From Trichoplax adhaerens (Eukaryota; Placozoa; Uniplacotomia; Trichoplacea; Trichoplacidae): a stretch of 64,000 nt of DNA. A program made the position numbers and the translations under genes. Shown in pieces: positions 1-12,971 of this stretch; the stretch's first letter is position 1; every line of letters starts with the position of its first letter. The stretch covers positions 5,008,702 through 5,072,701 of the forward strand of contig NW_002060947.1 in the NCBI RefSeq assembly GCF_000150275.1, given 5' to 3'. Under the pieces are notes generated by a model. It was not told the DNA's origin, ran no database searches, and was given only the letters and a program-made list of their open reading frames with translations.

Positions 1-449
1 CAATTATAGATCAACAATCCTTAGTATTGTAAGGAGAACTAAGATTATGAATGAAGTAAAATTTTATGATCTAATGTCACCAGTCCCCACTTGTGATTTG
101 GTTAGGTCAAGTGCTATGGTAATTGCGTAAGGCTTGCACTGACTTGGAAATCAAATCTTCTTCTAAGGGAAAACTAACTCTTTCCACACAGTCACACAAC
201 TACTCAGGTTTCTTTCAAACCACTAGTACTTTTTATTCGGCCATCCGATTTCTAGTCTCTACTAGATTGTTCTAGCCCGGAGCAACTACTACTACTACTG
301 GCGAATGGTAATTCGCTCGGTCTTTTATACTATCCCCACTCATAAGCTAATCCTATATTAAACCATATTATATCTAGCTAAATATAATTAAATCTTTGTT
401 GATTGCTCCATTTATAATAATTGTAAGCAACCAGTGCTAATGCCCCCTT

Positions 450-476
450 GGTTGTTTACCAAAATGGTAAACAACC
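450..476. promoter_or_regulatory. Perfect palindrome of two forkhead-type motifs
   Basis: A 12-bp arm (GGTTGTTTACCA) is followed by a 3-base AAA spacer and its exact reverse complement. Each arm contains TGTTTAC, the core recognised by FOX-family factors. This could be a composite binding site or simply a small hairpin. No adjacent gene can be assigned to it. Confidence 0.4.
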
Positions 477-3104
477 GGGTTAATCAATTATTATTGCCTA
501 ATTTATAATTTACGGAGCTACACTTCGTAACATCTAATTCTTGTTTTAATATTTTAAAGGCAATTTACAGCAGATTGAAAGATGCTTCATACTTTAAGAA
601 TCAAACCGTTTATAGATGGAGATTGAGCATTTTTATGCCTTATAAACGGAGCTACCCAAGTCCCATAATATTTTCATATTAAATTTAGTGATTACATTTA
701 CTAATTATTAATCCCAGACACCCTCCCTTTAAAACGAGCAGCGCGGGGGTATTTATACTACTGTTAGATGACTTTGATTATGGGTTCATTTCAATAGGTC
801 AGTATAAGATTCTTACAGTACTTTTTACCTCAAGATTTCTTCATGTAAAACGAATAGCTCTAAGGTAGTAATTTCTGCAGAGTACTGACTTTTAAAATAG
901 TATTCATTATATCGGTAAGGGTGGCCACTGGGCCTTTCAATTTTGATTTGAGGTAATACTCTGATGAAAATTGAATAGACATAGAATCTTTATAGAGTTT
1001 TCTACACAGCCATTTTGAATGTTACATTTTCTTATAACGGTTGTTATCGACAGAGCAAGCTTTGCTTGCATACGCAAGCGATCCTTAGACACATTATAAT
1101 GATTGGTATAGAATTGACCACAGTACTAAGGATATTGTACCGCACTGTCGATATCTTACAGTACACGCTAATCTTAACTTGGTATGTCCATCACCGTGTA
1201 TTAGTTATCATAATGTGCTTTGAACCATTAACTAATCTTAATATAGCATTTCATAGCATTTCATTCGTGAATGCATTATTGAAAAGTAGTATTGTGGAAG
1301 CATAGCTGTGAATATAGTAGTGCCTGGCTATTACCAGGATATATGTAATGTCGAATGGTAATACTATCTGTTAATTAATAACATATGGGTATATTATCGT
1401 AAACCGTCAGCAAAGCGACGTGAGTTTGTACTAGTATTAATTTAAAGTAGTTAAATCTAAACTAAAACGCTAACCATAGAAACCTGTTCAAGCGTGTGTG
1501 GTTTTAAAATAAACGAGTTATTGCTTAAGAAGTGTGCAGTGCACATCTTGCGAAGAAAAGTGTAACCTTAATCAGTTGTTTATGAAGATCAACATAGGAT
1601 CTGAATTTTATTAGTGGTGTATCGCTCCCACAAAGACCAAATCTCTGGGAAAATTGGCCCGATTTATAGAATTATGTTAGAGTTCAATTAAATTTTTATC
1701 ACAACCGCCCATACGTAAGTAATGGTTGACCGCTACGATAATTTACTTTATGGACACTTGATAGTCTTGTACAATTAAGAAATCTATTTTAAAATCTTAC
1801 AATTTCTAATAATTTCGTAATTCTATTTTATGGTAAAGGTAATTTTTATACCAGTTTCAAATTGTTTTGTATTTCGTCTGATCAGTTTGAAATTATGATG
1901 TGTATAGTGATTTATGCAATAATTAAGAAAAGATATAACTTGACATATTAATACCAATTACTTATTAACTGCTCATAATTTACTTCAAAAGTCATTTAAT
2001 TATTTCCTAGTCATTAATAATATTTCGATAGCAATACGTATTATCCACATATCTTGATCTTCTGATAACCAACTCTAGAATCAATAAAGATAGACAATAT
2101 CTGCTATTGCTTTATGGTCAGGAATCAGATTTTTTAGCAAAATGGGTAGGATTCAAGTATAAATCTTTATCGATTGTCTAGGTTATCAAACTAAATTCTG
2201 CATTTAAACTCGAACACCCTGAGTAAAGATCAAATTTACTTGAAAATTATTAGGCTACAGTTGTTAACAACCGCTCTAACAGATCAGATAGTTAAAAGCT
2301 ATTAAAAAATCTCTGATCTCACACCTTCAGGAAGATATGTCACGCAAAAAAAGGAACATAAAATGGCAGCATCTCTATAACTACAGCCTTAAATTATTAA
2401 TTTACTGCGGCAGTATCACTTACACCACCGCAGAAGAACACATAATTTCGGAAGATTACAAAATAAATTCTGTTCTCTTCCTTCAGTCAAGATAAAAGTA
2501 AAAGCGTCTAAGATACCATAAGATTAGTGATATAATAACTGTATTGTTTAAATCCGGGATTTATCTCCATGTTATTTTTGTTATAAAGCCTGCATATAAT
2601 TATCACCTAATATAATCTATGCGGAACTTTTAGCGATCTTTAATATAGATCTCATTTTGCTTAATAAGCAATTGAGGGTATCTGTAATAAACAGCTATAT
2701 AATTAATAGAAATGATATAATGTGTATTTAGTGAAGTGTTGCTACGGCACTGCATTTATATATATGAGTATACTTTGGAGGCAGTGTTATCCGAAACAAA
2801 GATGTTTTTAAAATTGACAACTCTGTACGTATTAGTTAGAGTATGAATAAAAAATATCGCTGATTTTAAATATGTACTATGCCTTGCAACACGTAAATTG
2901 AACTGGTCATAGCAATAGATTCTGGTCGTTTACATCAGAAAAAATATTACTTTACTTTTTACAGTACGTGAGTCACGCACTCTTATGACATTACTTATAA
3001 CAGATAATATCTTCCTTTTACATATAAGCAGCGAAGAAAGGTCAAATAAACAAACCACTTTATTTATTGATTTAGATGATTGCTTGCAAGCTGATTACAA
3101 ATAA

Positions 3105-3274
3105 AGCTTCAATTTACTCTTTAAGAAATGACGTCAATAAAATAATAGTATATAGATGTACCAGCATAAATGGTCGAATGCTATACATCATGTTTAGTGA
3201 CTTTTTCAGCTTCAATTTACTCTTTAAGAAATGACATCAATAAAATAATAGTATATTGATGTACCAGCATAAAT
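3105..3274. repeat. 67-bp direct repeat pair
   Basis: Copies at 3105-3171 and 3208-3274 are separated by 36 bp and differ at two positions. Both begin AGCTTCAATTTACTC and end ACCAGCATAAAT. The first copy contains the CRE-like octamer TGACGTCA; the second has TGACATCA. The pair is probably a recent local duplication. No coding potential is evident. Confidence 0.85.
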
Positions 3275-5400
3275 AATGATTTGGCTTTCATATCGAAAGT
3301 GATGGTACTGTTTAATTGCAACTTTGCGTGATGATTCATAGAGCCTTAAGAAATTACTGATAAATTAAAAATTTACTCTAATAGTTCAGCTGATCGAGTT
3401 ATAAACATACTTAAATCAATAATTAATGCGGCATAAACATTAATTATTTAACAAGAAAACGATAAAAGAGCGGCGAAGTTACCTTATTAACTTTATAAAA
3501 ATGATTATTCTCAAATCGTAAACTTTATAGTATCACAGCATTCCTAAGCCGATAAATTAAGTAACACCCGCACTTAAAAAACTAGCTTAGCCCTGATTTT
3601 CGTCAGTTAGAGTCTCCTTCTGAGCTATTAAAATTTAGTACTGCTTTCTTTTAATCTCTCTCTAAAATATTATAAAAAGCTCATAATCGAAATATTATAT
3701 CACTGCAAGTGATGTAAGTGCTAGTGAAAATTATTTTATTCTTACAATTTATAAATTAAATTGTTTATATGATGTTATGTACAAGCAATCGCACTATAAT
3801 GAATTCATTCTTAATCTATAATTTTAATTTTCTCCAATTCGCGATCTCTTTCTTCTCCGTAACTAAAAACAAACACTGTTTTGATGACGAGTTTTTAGAA
3901 TATTAAAAAGGGTTTTAATAAACTTCCATAATTTGGCTTCATACGACACGTTTTCACTCTATACTTAATCGTCCCTCTATATTATTAAAGCTTCTGTAGC
4001 ATTTTGTTTAGCCTAGCGATTCGTGCCAGCTAATCTACTCATAACTAAGCTGCTAAAATTTTATATCGTCACAGATACGAATACATACTATATCAACGCC
4101 TCATCAATCAAGAAAGATTTGCAATTTAGTTTTCATAACAGATATCGGAAAGAAAATATGGCCGCATACAACGGTACTGTCTTACTCTCTGAAGATGTTT
4201 ATAAACTATGCTGTTGATAATTTAAAACATGCATTTTTATTTGTTCATAAAATATAAATTATCGTTTCATTGTATATTATTATAACAATACGATAATTCA
4301 TACCAGCATGCCCTCACTGTTTTGCTAACTGTTGTGCTTTCCAATGGCAAATAAAACTGCCAGCGAAAAGTATACGAGTTTGTGATTTAGAACTATAGCA
4401 AAAATTAATCTCAATAATTATAAGAACAAATTCTCATGTAATTTAATTTTAAATTTTGTTTATTGCGCTACGCCATTTGATTGCTATGGAAATTAGCAAT
4501 ACAAACACTACTAATTTCCTATTATGAAGAGGGAGACTGGGATTATTCTTCTAATTCTATAACAATTCGTGAATACCTGTGCATCGCATAGTTCAGATTT
4601 TTCTAAATGAAAGCTTATTGAGTGATTGCTATGCTTATTTTCAGAAATCAATTTGAAATCTATTTGCTTTTGAAATTTGACGAAATCTGTGTAACAATAT
4701 CTTATTCAATTCAGTAAAATTTTTTTGTATGTAAAACCTGGATGAAAACAGAGTTTAAAATTACATAGAAGTTGCAGAATAGACATTGGCGTCAACATAT
4801 TTTTTTAAGTGAAAAGAACTTTATTAGTATTAATATTAAGTAGAAAAGCATGATACTTCGACGTTTATTATGCTATCCTCCAGCAAATGCGTATTTACAT
4901 CCCAATAAGAGTGCTTATATAGTTATACAGAGTGTGCTAATGATCTCATGATCTCGGACTATACCGTACGTTATGATCTTCTAAAGTAGAATGCATGGTA
5001 ATACATATAACAAATTTATAATTATGTATATGAATATAAATGTAGATGAGTAGCATTGAGTAAGCATTACTCAAAATAGGCAAATTGTTACTGCCAGTAA
5101 TTGATATAACGTCGATATATATCAATAGAGTTAACCGGAGAAAATCTATAATAACAAATTATATCAGTAAGTTATTATAAAGTTTGGTTATAAATTCCGA
5201 GATTAATTTGAAGATTTTATGTCAATTTCGCTACATCGTAATTAGTTAACTACAATTTTTGGTAATGAGAAGATAAATATACGGTAGAGTAATGAAGATA
5301 TATTTAAGAACGTAGCTAGCTAAGCATCAATCTTGGCGCTATCGGTTTGCAGTGAGTGAGAATTAAAATCATTCAAAGCAAGTTAGACTCTCGAGACAGA

Positions 5401-8400
5401 TTATGCCTGAGATTCCATTTCTTCAATTCTGTTTTTGATGATCTTTATTTCTTCTTCCATCTTATGATACTTCTTATAAGCCTAGTGCGAGTTAAAAATT
5501 ATTGTACCCTTAATATTATGACTTCTAAGCTATGATGATATGTGTAATATTTTTCAATTACATTTTGTAAAGCACATCTCCCTGATTCAATCGTAGTAAA
5601 AGTGGTATCAGATGAGACAAGTCCTACTCCTCGAAGCGATTCATCAACAAAAACCTCTTGTTGATCGGCAATTTTTCTTCTTCCCCAATGATTGGGATTC
5701 CTCCATAAATTAATCTATTAATTTAAATTTAACTTCATTATTACTTGTCACATGGATAATTTGAGATGGAATAAGTAGCAAAGTTAATTTAAAATTAGAG
5801 TTTGAGCAGTATTTATAGATATGTCGCGTAGAATTTTATCATTATAGGCATTTTTTCAAATTTTGATATGGTACCTTAGGTAAAAAGACCATGAACATGG
5901 TAATAGTTGTACAAAAAATAATAAATCCACCAAGAAGTGCAAATTTTATTGTTGGTTGAGGTCCAATTAAAAATGCAGTTAGTGCTCCAATAACACAAAA
6001 TACTGTAATATTATAAATCGAAAAGCCAATAAACTTGGAATCATTCAGCATGGATATAGTAACTTTTCGGGTCTCATAGGCTAAGAACGTGCCAAATATT
6101 AGCACCAAAAATTTGTAACTGCATACCAACCCTAGCCATACAGCAGTGTTCTTGCACGTGCAAACATATGATGTCTGTTTGAAGACAATATCGTGCTTTG
6201 GTTCCTATCAAATAGATTAATTATTTTAAATGGAAATCTTTCTTAAATAGATCCTAATAGCATACTTAATCCTTTTTATCTTCGCGATACAGCATCTATT
6301 ACAAAACAGCTTTTAATCGGTACCCATAAATATTATCAGTATATAGCTCATCTAAAATTTATCAATAGTAAATTATCTACGACGTTTTACGTATTAACAT
6401 AGATGATTCTATACTTTCATAATAGTATCAAATTAAGGATAGAAAAGGCTCGTGCAGCTTTAGTATCAATTTGTTAATTTTTAATAAAAGTTGGATTTCA
6501 AATTTTCGTTAAGCTTAATGGAGTGTCGTGAATCTTTGTGACCTCCTAGCGATAAAGATCGCCAGTGAAGTCGTACTGTGAGGAAATATCAAGAAGGACA
6601 AGCCGGACAGTAAAGTCCTAGTATTCAAGCTTTCTCGTTGAAATTTTTGATTTGTAACAGTATATATGCAAGGTTTAATCAATACGTTGTATCTTGAAAG
6701 TGTTTTCATCGTGAATTATACACAATTATTAATTTATTACCGTGGTGGTTGATGTGATAACATCAGCAATTAAAGGATCAACGACCGTCCAAATCGTGAG
6801 AAGGACAATATCGACTATTGCTAACTGCGATACAACGGCTAGCAAATGCCAGTCTTTGACAATCTAATCAGCATCAATTTAATACGTAGAAAGTAATAAT
6901 TTTATCAGTTAAACTCTATCACCGCTAACGGAAATATCGACTTGAATAAAACTTCTATAATATCTGTTATCATAGTTAAAGCCTTTATGCTTACAATCCT
7001 TTTGGCAGTTTTTAAAGCAAAAATTCTGTACACTCGCCACATCTTAGCAAACAGAGATCCAAAAGCTAATGTAAAACCCAAACATAAGAGCCAAATATTT
7101 GCTTGACAGAGTATCGAAAATCCGATTGTAGTTGTAAAATTGGTATCAATTGCCATCATGACCACTGAAACGTAGCAGATGCAGCATCCAATTGCAAACA
7201 ACGCATTCATACGCGGACTTAATAGCTTAATTTGCCTAGATTAACAGTTAATTTTAATTCAACTTCTTCGCTTAAAGTGAATGATAGATTTAAGTTAAGT
7301 GATAATGCAGCTTTAGTATCAAATAGATTACTCAGATGGTTACTAACTAATTATCGATGAGTATAGAAATACATCAAGTTACTTTTATCGAATGTATGAG
7401 TATTAACACTGTACTATGAAGATTAAGTTGCTACTCCACTTTTTGAAGTACTATCTACAATCTACCCTAAATTTTAAGAAAAATGTCCAATGGATGAATA
7501 TACTACTAATTTGAGTATCAGCAAAGGCCACATTTTATGAAAGTTGTGGCTTGAAAATTATCATAAATTGTATTATTAACTTTCGGCTAACTGTATTTAA
7601 GATACATGGCAACTTACTTGTGGTTCTGATAATACAGACTGAATGCAAAAAATAGCAAGGATGTCAGTATTCCCAGTATAGATAGAGCTAAGTAGATAAT
7701 TGTCAGACCCAAGGAAATGTGCAAAGTTTGGATTTTGATGACGGATTGAGAAAGTGGTGGGAAACCATCTGTATTAAATTGCATTAATAAGCGACATTAA
7801 CATGAGATTTCAGCTTTTAAATTAATTCTTTTAACTGAATAAGAATTTGTTAACAATTTAGCAAAGCTTCTTTTCAGTTCTGATACATTGCAAGCTGAGA
7901 CCATTTCATAAATTTTATCCTAATCCTTCTTCCATTAATTATCTTGTTATATATCATATTGAGTTCTTATTAATTACAATTGTTGTTATTGGATACAAGT
8001 CTCAGTATGGCCTAGAACCGTAGTAAAAGTAACTCACATTCGTATTTCATTTAATGCGTGAGAAAATTATTATGAGATACCTATTTAAAAATTAGTGCCT
8101 ATCTTACACTAGAAGATAGAACTATTCTTTTTTTTATATTAATGAAATATGATAAACGTCTGACAAGCTGGATCGTGTATTATACTTATTAAAATGCGCT
8201 AATTAAAAAATGAGATATTTTATTTAATCGTAAAATAAGCTAGCTAGTAATGATAAGGCTAAGTTTCTGCCACTTACTCGGCCATACGACTTTGTTTTCT
8301 GAAAAGATGGTTACACTATCAGTCGCTGCTTTGTAGAGACCAACCGGAACAGTTTTGTTTTGTGACTTTTCACCTGTTAGCAATGATGCAAGATATTTTC

Positions 8401-11400
8401 AAATTTTTATTAAAACACTACTACACATTTTCTGGAATTCATCCAATAAAATTATCAATCTTTAATAATATATTTTAATGCATTTTGTTCTTTGCATATA
8501 GCCAATAAAAAATAATTGCAATCAAATTCGGCAGGTAGTTTTTAGGTTAATTTAGCTTACCTTGAAATTGAAATATGTAGACATCACCAAGCCTATCGGC
8601 TCCAAAGAATTTAATTTCTCCCTTTTAGCGTATTGGATATACATCCATTTATGATTTCGTTATAGATCATACAATTATAAATAAAGCAATTCTGATTACA
8701 ATATGGATAAAAGGAGTCTGGTTCAATCAATGTGATTCTTGTAACTTACCGTTATACCTAAGATCGACATGTCAGCGATGTTTTTAACAATCGTACTACG
8801 AATATCGCTGCTTTCATAATTAAATTGAGATAGACTCCTGTTTTGAGGCAGTAATTGCTGCTCCGTTTTATCCAAAGCATGAGCCATTGTCCATACGGCA
8901 TCGTACATGTAAGCACGTAAGGTATTGGTGGTCGTAACATTATTTAAATGTTGAAATTGTTGATTAAAATTCAGTGGTGACTATGTAGAAGAAATGAAAT
9001 AGCCAATTATATAAATCATTGATTATATTATCAATATATCTAAAATCAAGCCACAGTTAAGGTCATTTATCTGCAAGAATATTAACAATCTAATCTTTAT
9101 GTACTATCATCTCAAATTACCTACCCTTCCAGAAATAGTCGGTTCGGTACTAGTTTGCGGGTATGATCGATAAACGTAGAAATAATTTTGTATAACTTGG
9201 TAAATTTGATCAGGCGTACATTTCGTGTGAGGCTGCATTTCAACCTCCCACCAGTCATTAGGATACCATCCAACTAATATCCAGACATATTTGGGACCAT
9301 ATAACTTTTGCTTATATGCCTTAAATTAAAGACAGAATACGTTAACTGGTTTGATCAATTAATTTTTTCTCCTGCTATTAATGTTCTATAGTGATTGGCA
9401 TTATTATATTTGCAACTATTTCATGATAATAACTAATCAATTACAGATAGATAATTACTTAATTTGCGCTAAATGTTCAAAAAAAATTTAAACTACCTTG
9501 CAACTAGTGCACAGAGATACTGTTAGTGATTTAATTCTGAAAGTATGACCTTAGCACCTAGGTAGACTTGTAATTGAGGTAATGAAATTGTTTCAAATAA
9601 TATATAAATACTCATATACATATTAGAATTAAATTCTATTTTAATATTCTTGACTGTCATCTCAATGATGCTTTGGAGCCACTACCCGAATAGTTAAATC
9701 TATCTTAAACCTATCACTACTACAAAATTCTTGTCGATACTCTACCCTTGACGTCTAATTTATTTATTCTTATGACTATAATTTATTAATTTACTGTAGA
9801 ATGTCCGTGAAGCCATTACCTCACATAATACATGTAAAATAACTGGAGCTTGGCCAATGGCATATATAATTCGCATATCTTTAGCCTGAAAGAAAATTTA
9901 AGATTCTATTTACAATTAACCAATATCGTTCTATCGTTCTACTATCTTTAGCAAATTATAAACTTCTTAAATTAGAAGATATGATGGTTTGGTTATAAAT
10001 TCAATCCAATTAGTAACTAATTAATACCATTTTAATGAAAAAGAATGGTATCTACCGATTCATGAAATTAAAATATTGGCACTGTCTACGATTTATTCAC
10101 TGCCGCTAATAATTATTGTAAACTATTATATTGTTGTAGCATTACCGGCGGAATTAGAATTCATTCACTTACTTTAAGATTGCCTATGACCACGGCAAAC
10201 TGATCAAGAACACCTTCGGCATATACATCAGTAATATTTTTACTTTTGAAATCACTAACGAGATCGTTAGCCGCCTATGGTAAAACATATGATAATGAGA
10301 TGTAGAATTGTTTTAGTCAGCTTATTCATCATCATATACAGTATGTCAACTTATACCTATTTAAGGTAAAAGATCTACAACTTGTATAACGTAGCAATAG
10401 AAATATTGGTGGTAATACAATTCTTTAACTTTCGAACTCATATTCATTTATTAGCTGAGCTCAAGGAAATACTGATATAGTAGTTAGGGTAAACACATAA
10501 TTAAACACTAATGGCTCATTTGTTCGATGCAATTTTGCTGCTACGAGTCAAAAATACTTCGGTTTTAAATCGTTTTAAAATAGGAAAATTGTACTTGATA
10601 ACCATGATTAATCGACATTCATACAGCAAGAATATAAGTGCACAGCATAGGAAATTTAAATCACAATTTAAAATATAAATAAATATACTTGTATTGAATT
10701 ATGAATATGAGACCGAAACTTGAAATTAAGGGACGATCAATCTGGAACTGAATTTTTATTACAGTTACTGGATGTGTAAGAACAGATAGATTTAGCCCCA
10801 AAGTAAGTGATTGCTATAGAGTCAGTCAGTCAAATCAATCTTTGAATTAATTTAAGTAATTGTTTATCGTCACTTAGTTTTATTTAAGAGCAAATGATAT
10901 TGAATTATTACCGCTGTATAAGCTGTTGCAATCTGATAGAGTACCGCTACTTTAGTCCAACCGTAATGCAAGGAGAAGGCCACACGAGCCAAATTATAAC
11001 TGATGTCAGATAGAGCTGTTCGGAAAAAGTAAGGAAACTGTTCTCTGTTGCTTAAAATCGGTGAGGTAGAACCATGAGATATCTATAATAAATGAAAACC
11101 TCATCTTTTTATTTGTATACTCCTAAAAGGAGTTATTACCATATAATTTTTATTCATTTCGCTATTTTGACATATAAGACTTGGTTAAATTATAAGCTGT
11201 ATTCGGGTATTGCGTACGACCATAATTTATTATCCATCAGTGATAGCAGTTTTAATGAATGGATATCTCAGTGTAAATTAAGCATAATAGCAATATCACG
11301 ATTCCATAAATATAGGTTTACTTTATAAAGGCTTTTGATGATAATTATTTCTATTTAAACAATACACGTCAATTTCTATAACTTAAAATAAAGTAGAATA

Positions 11401-12971
11401 AGTTAAATTAAAGGATTAAGCACCTGTCTTGATTGTGCTACTCAAATTAATAAATTAAAATTTGCAGTAGATATATTAATATTAGACTATAATATACCGT
11501 CGCTATCAATTTAAAAATTTTAAATTTTCTTTGCATTATAGTTCCTGAAGGTGTTACCCTTTAGGTCTATTTACCAGCAAAGCAGTCCATGCAATAATTA
11601 TTATTTTGGTCTTAGACAAGGAGATTTAAGTTATTATTCTAAAATGTAATTGCAACATTGTATGAATATATTTATATATGCTGACCTGTGCTAAATTCCA
11701 TGATTTAGCCGCTGAAGCTACATATTCTGAACTTCTCGAATTTTGAGCGCCAATTATGCCAACTTTAATTGTTTTTTGCATTATCATGCGTATAAAAACG
11801 TCGATTGCGCTAGCCGGATTAAACTAGGAAACGGTATCAGAAAGACACATTTTCATTAGTAAGGATCAAAGTTCCGATACACGATTATTCACGATATAGT
11901 ATTAACTTGTCAACATCCAAACAAAAATGCCGATCAATATCACCGAGGTATTTTTTATTTCAAGGCCTTATTTGTGGTCGTGGTTTTGTTTAATAATAGA
12001 AAATGGTTAAAATCAGCTTGTTTTGAAAATGATATAACCAAAAGCAATATTGAATATGTAAAGCGAAAGGTGCTTGTTGCATAAGGAAATAATCGAACGA
12101 AAATGAAGACAGTTTCTTTACTTTACTGAAAATTTTTTTGGAGCAATGCACATATTTACGACAAATGCGGTAGCGGTAGTAGAAAAATGAATGAAGGAAA
12201 TGATCCTTGCGAAAACTTATATCAAACCTTATTATAGTTGCATTAGATATTAATACTGCTAGCCTTAAAATTTTGTAAAATGCAGCGTTATGCATACTGT
12301 TTAACTCTTGTTAGTGCGCTGATAAGTTTATTACCACAAAAGGAATTAATTGCACATTACCTTTGGCGTGAGTAAAAGCTTAGAGAATTGTCAATGTGAT
12401 AAACTATATATTTCGCCAGAATATTTGCATCAGACCACCCGGTAGTTTTGTAATAGTTTATTTAAAATATGGAACTAATTTATGTAAATTGAAAGATAAT
12501 TTACTATACTGAATAGAAAGTAAAACTATGTAAAAATTACTTGTTCCCTACAGGAGTAAATTATTATATTTAATAATCTCCAGAGGCAATACTAATCAAA
12601 TAGGAAGAATGTTACCAATTGCACAGATGAGGCCTTCGCAAATTCATAATTATACTAAATTAGATATTATTGTCTACATCTCTATAATGTAGCTGATCTT
12701 ACCACTGACTTTTAGATCTTACCTTGCTGAAACCAATTTCTGCTTTTAACTCATATTGACTTAAAATTGTATCATTGGAATTGATATCTGACAGCGCTAA
12801 CTTGACGGTTTCAATTAAATCAATTCCACTAGGACCTCGAGTACTTAAAGGAACCATAACACCAATGTATAGTGGTTTCTTTACTGCTGATGCCAAAGAA
12901 TTCGATTGCAAAATGGAGATTTTGAGTAGAAATACCAAAGTTATCAAAGAAATATATCTTGCCAATTTCAT
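5401..12971 (-). CDS. GABA-B-type class C G-protein-coupled receptor
   Basis: Fifteen exons join in frame to 813 aa: 12971-12723, 11823-11686, 11082-10912, 10274-10173, 9885-9820, 9319-9125, 8980-8750, 8621-8561, 8373-8278, 7768-7618, 7235-6995, 6863-6741, 6204-5875, 5714-5508, 5481-5401. The product has a signal peptide, then a Venus-flytrap ligand domain whose motifs (GSTSPILSNR, VWILVGWYPNDWW, YDAVWTMAHALD) track GABA-B subunits. Seven membrane segments follow, the first in exon 10, with the FLAYETRKV region in exon 13. A short charged coiled-coil tail (MEEEIKIIKNRIEEMES) recalls the dimerisation helix of GABA-B receptors. No cysteine-rich domain is present, as expected for this subfamily. 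By family it should be a plasma-membrane G-protein-coupled receptor. The glutamate that binds the GABA amino group appears replaced (see findings), so the ligand is unknown and subunit 1 or 2 identity cannot be decided. The first Met is chosen because a hydrophobic signal follows it directly. Confidence 0.93.

Larger units (their letters stand above)
1..5400. other. Gene-poor left flank
   Basis: AT-rich sequence downstream of the GABA-B-like receptor, which is on the minus strand and ends at 5401. Short open frames, for example at 1015-1305 and 4023-4217, have no recognisable domain, no convincing splice context and biased composition, so I treat them as chance. A 27-bp perfect inverted repeat lies at 450-476 and a 67-bp direct repeat at 3105-3171 and 3208-3274. 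Nothing else could be supported. Confidence 0.6.

Noticed and set aside
6515-6709. Minus-strand frame inside the receptor gene
   Set aside because: It lies in the intron between the exons 6863-6741 and 6204-5875, has no acceptor-donor pair that keeps frame and no match to the receptor family.
11990-12295. 101-codon minus-strand open frame upstream of receptor exon 2
   Set aside because: It falls in the first intron of the receptor gene, and its composition and lack of similarity suggest chance.
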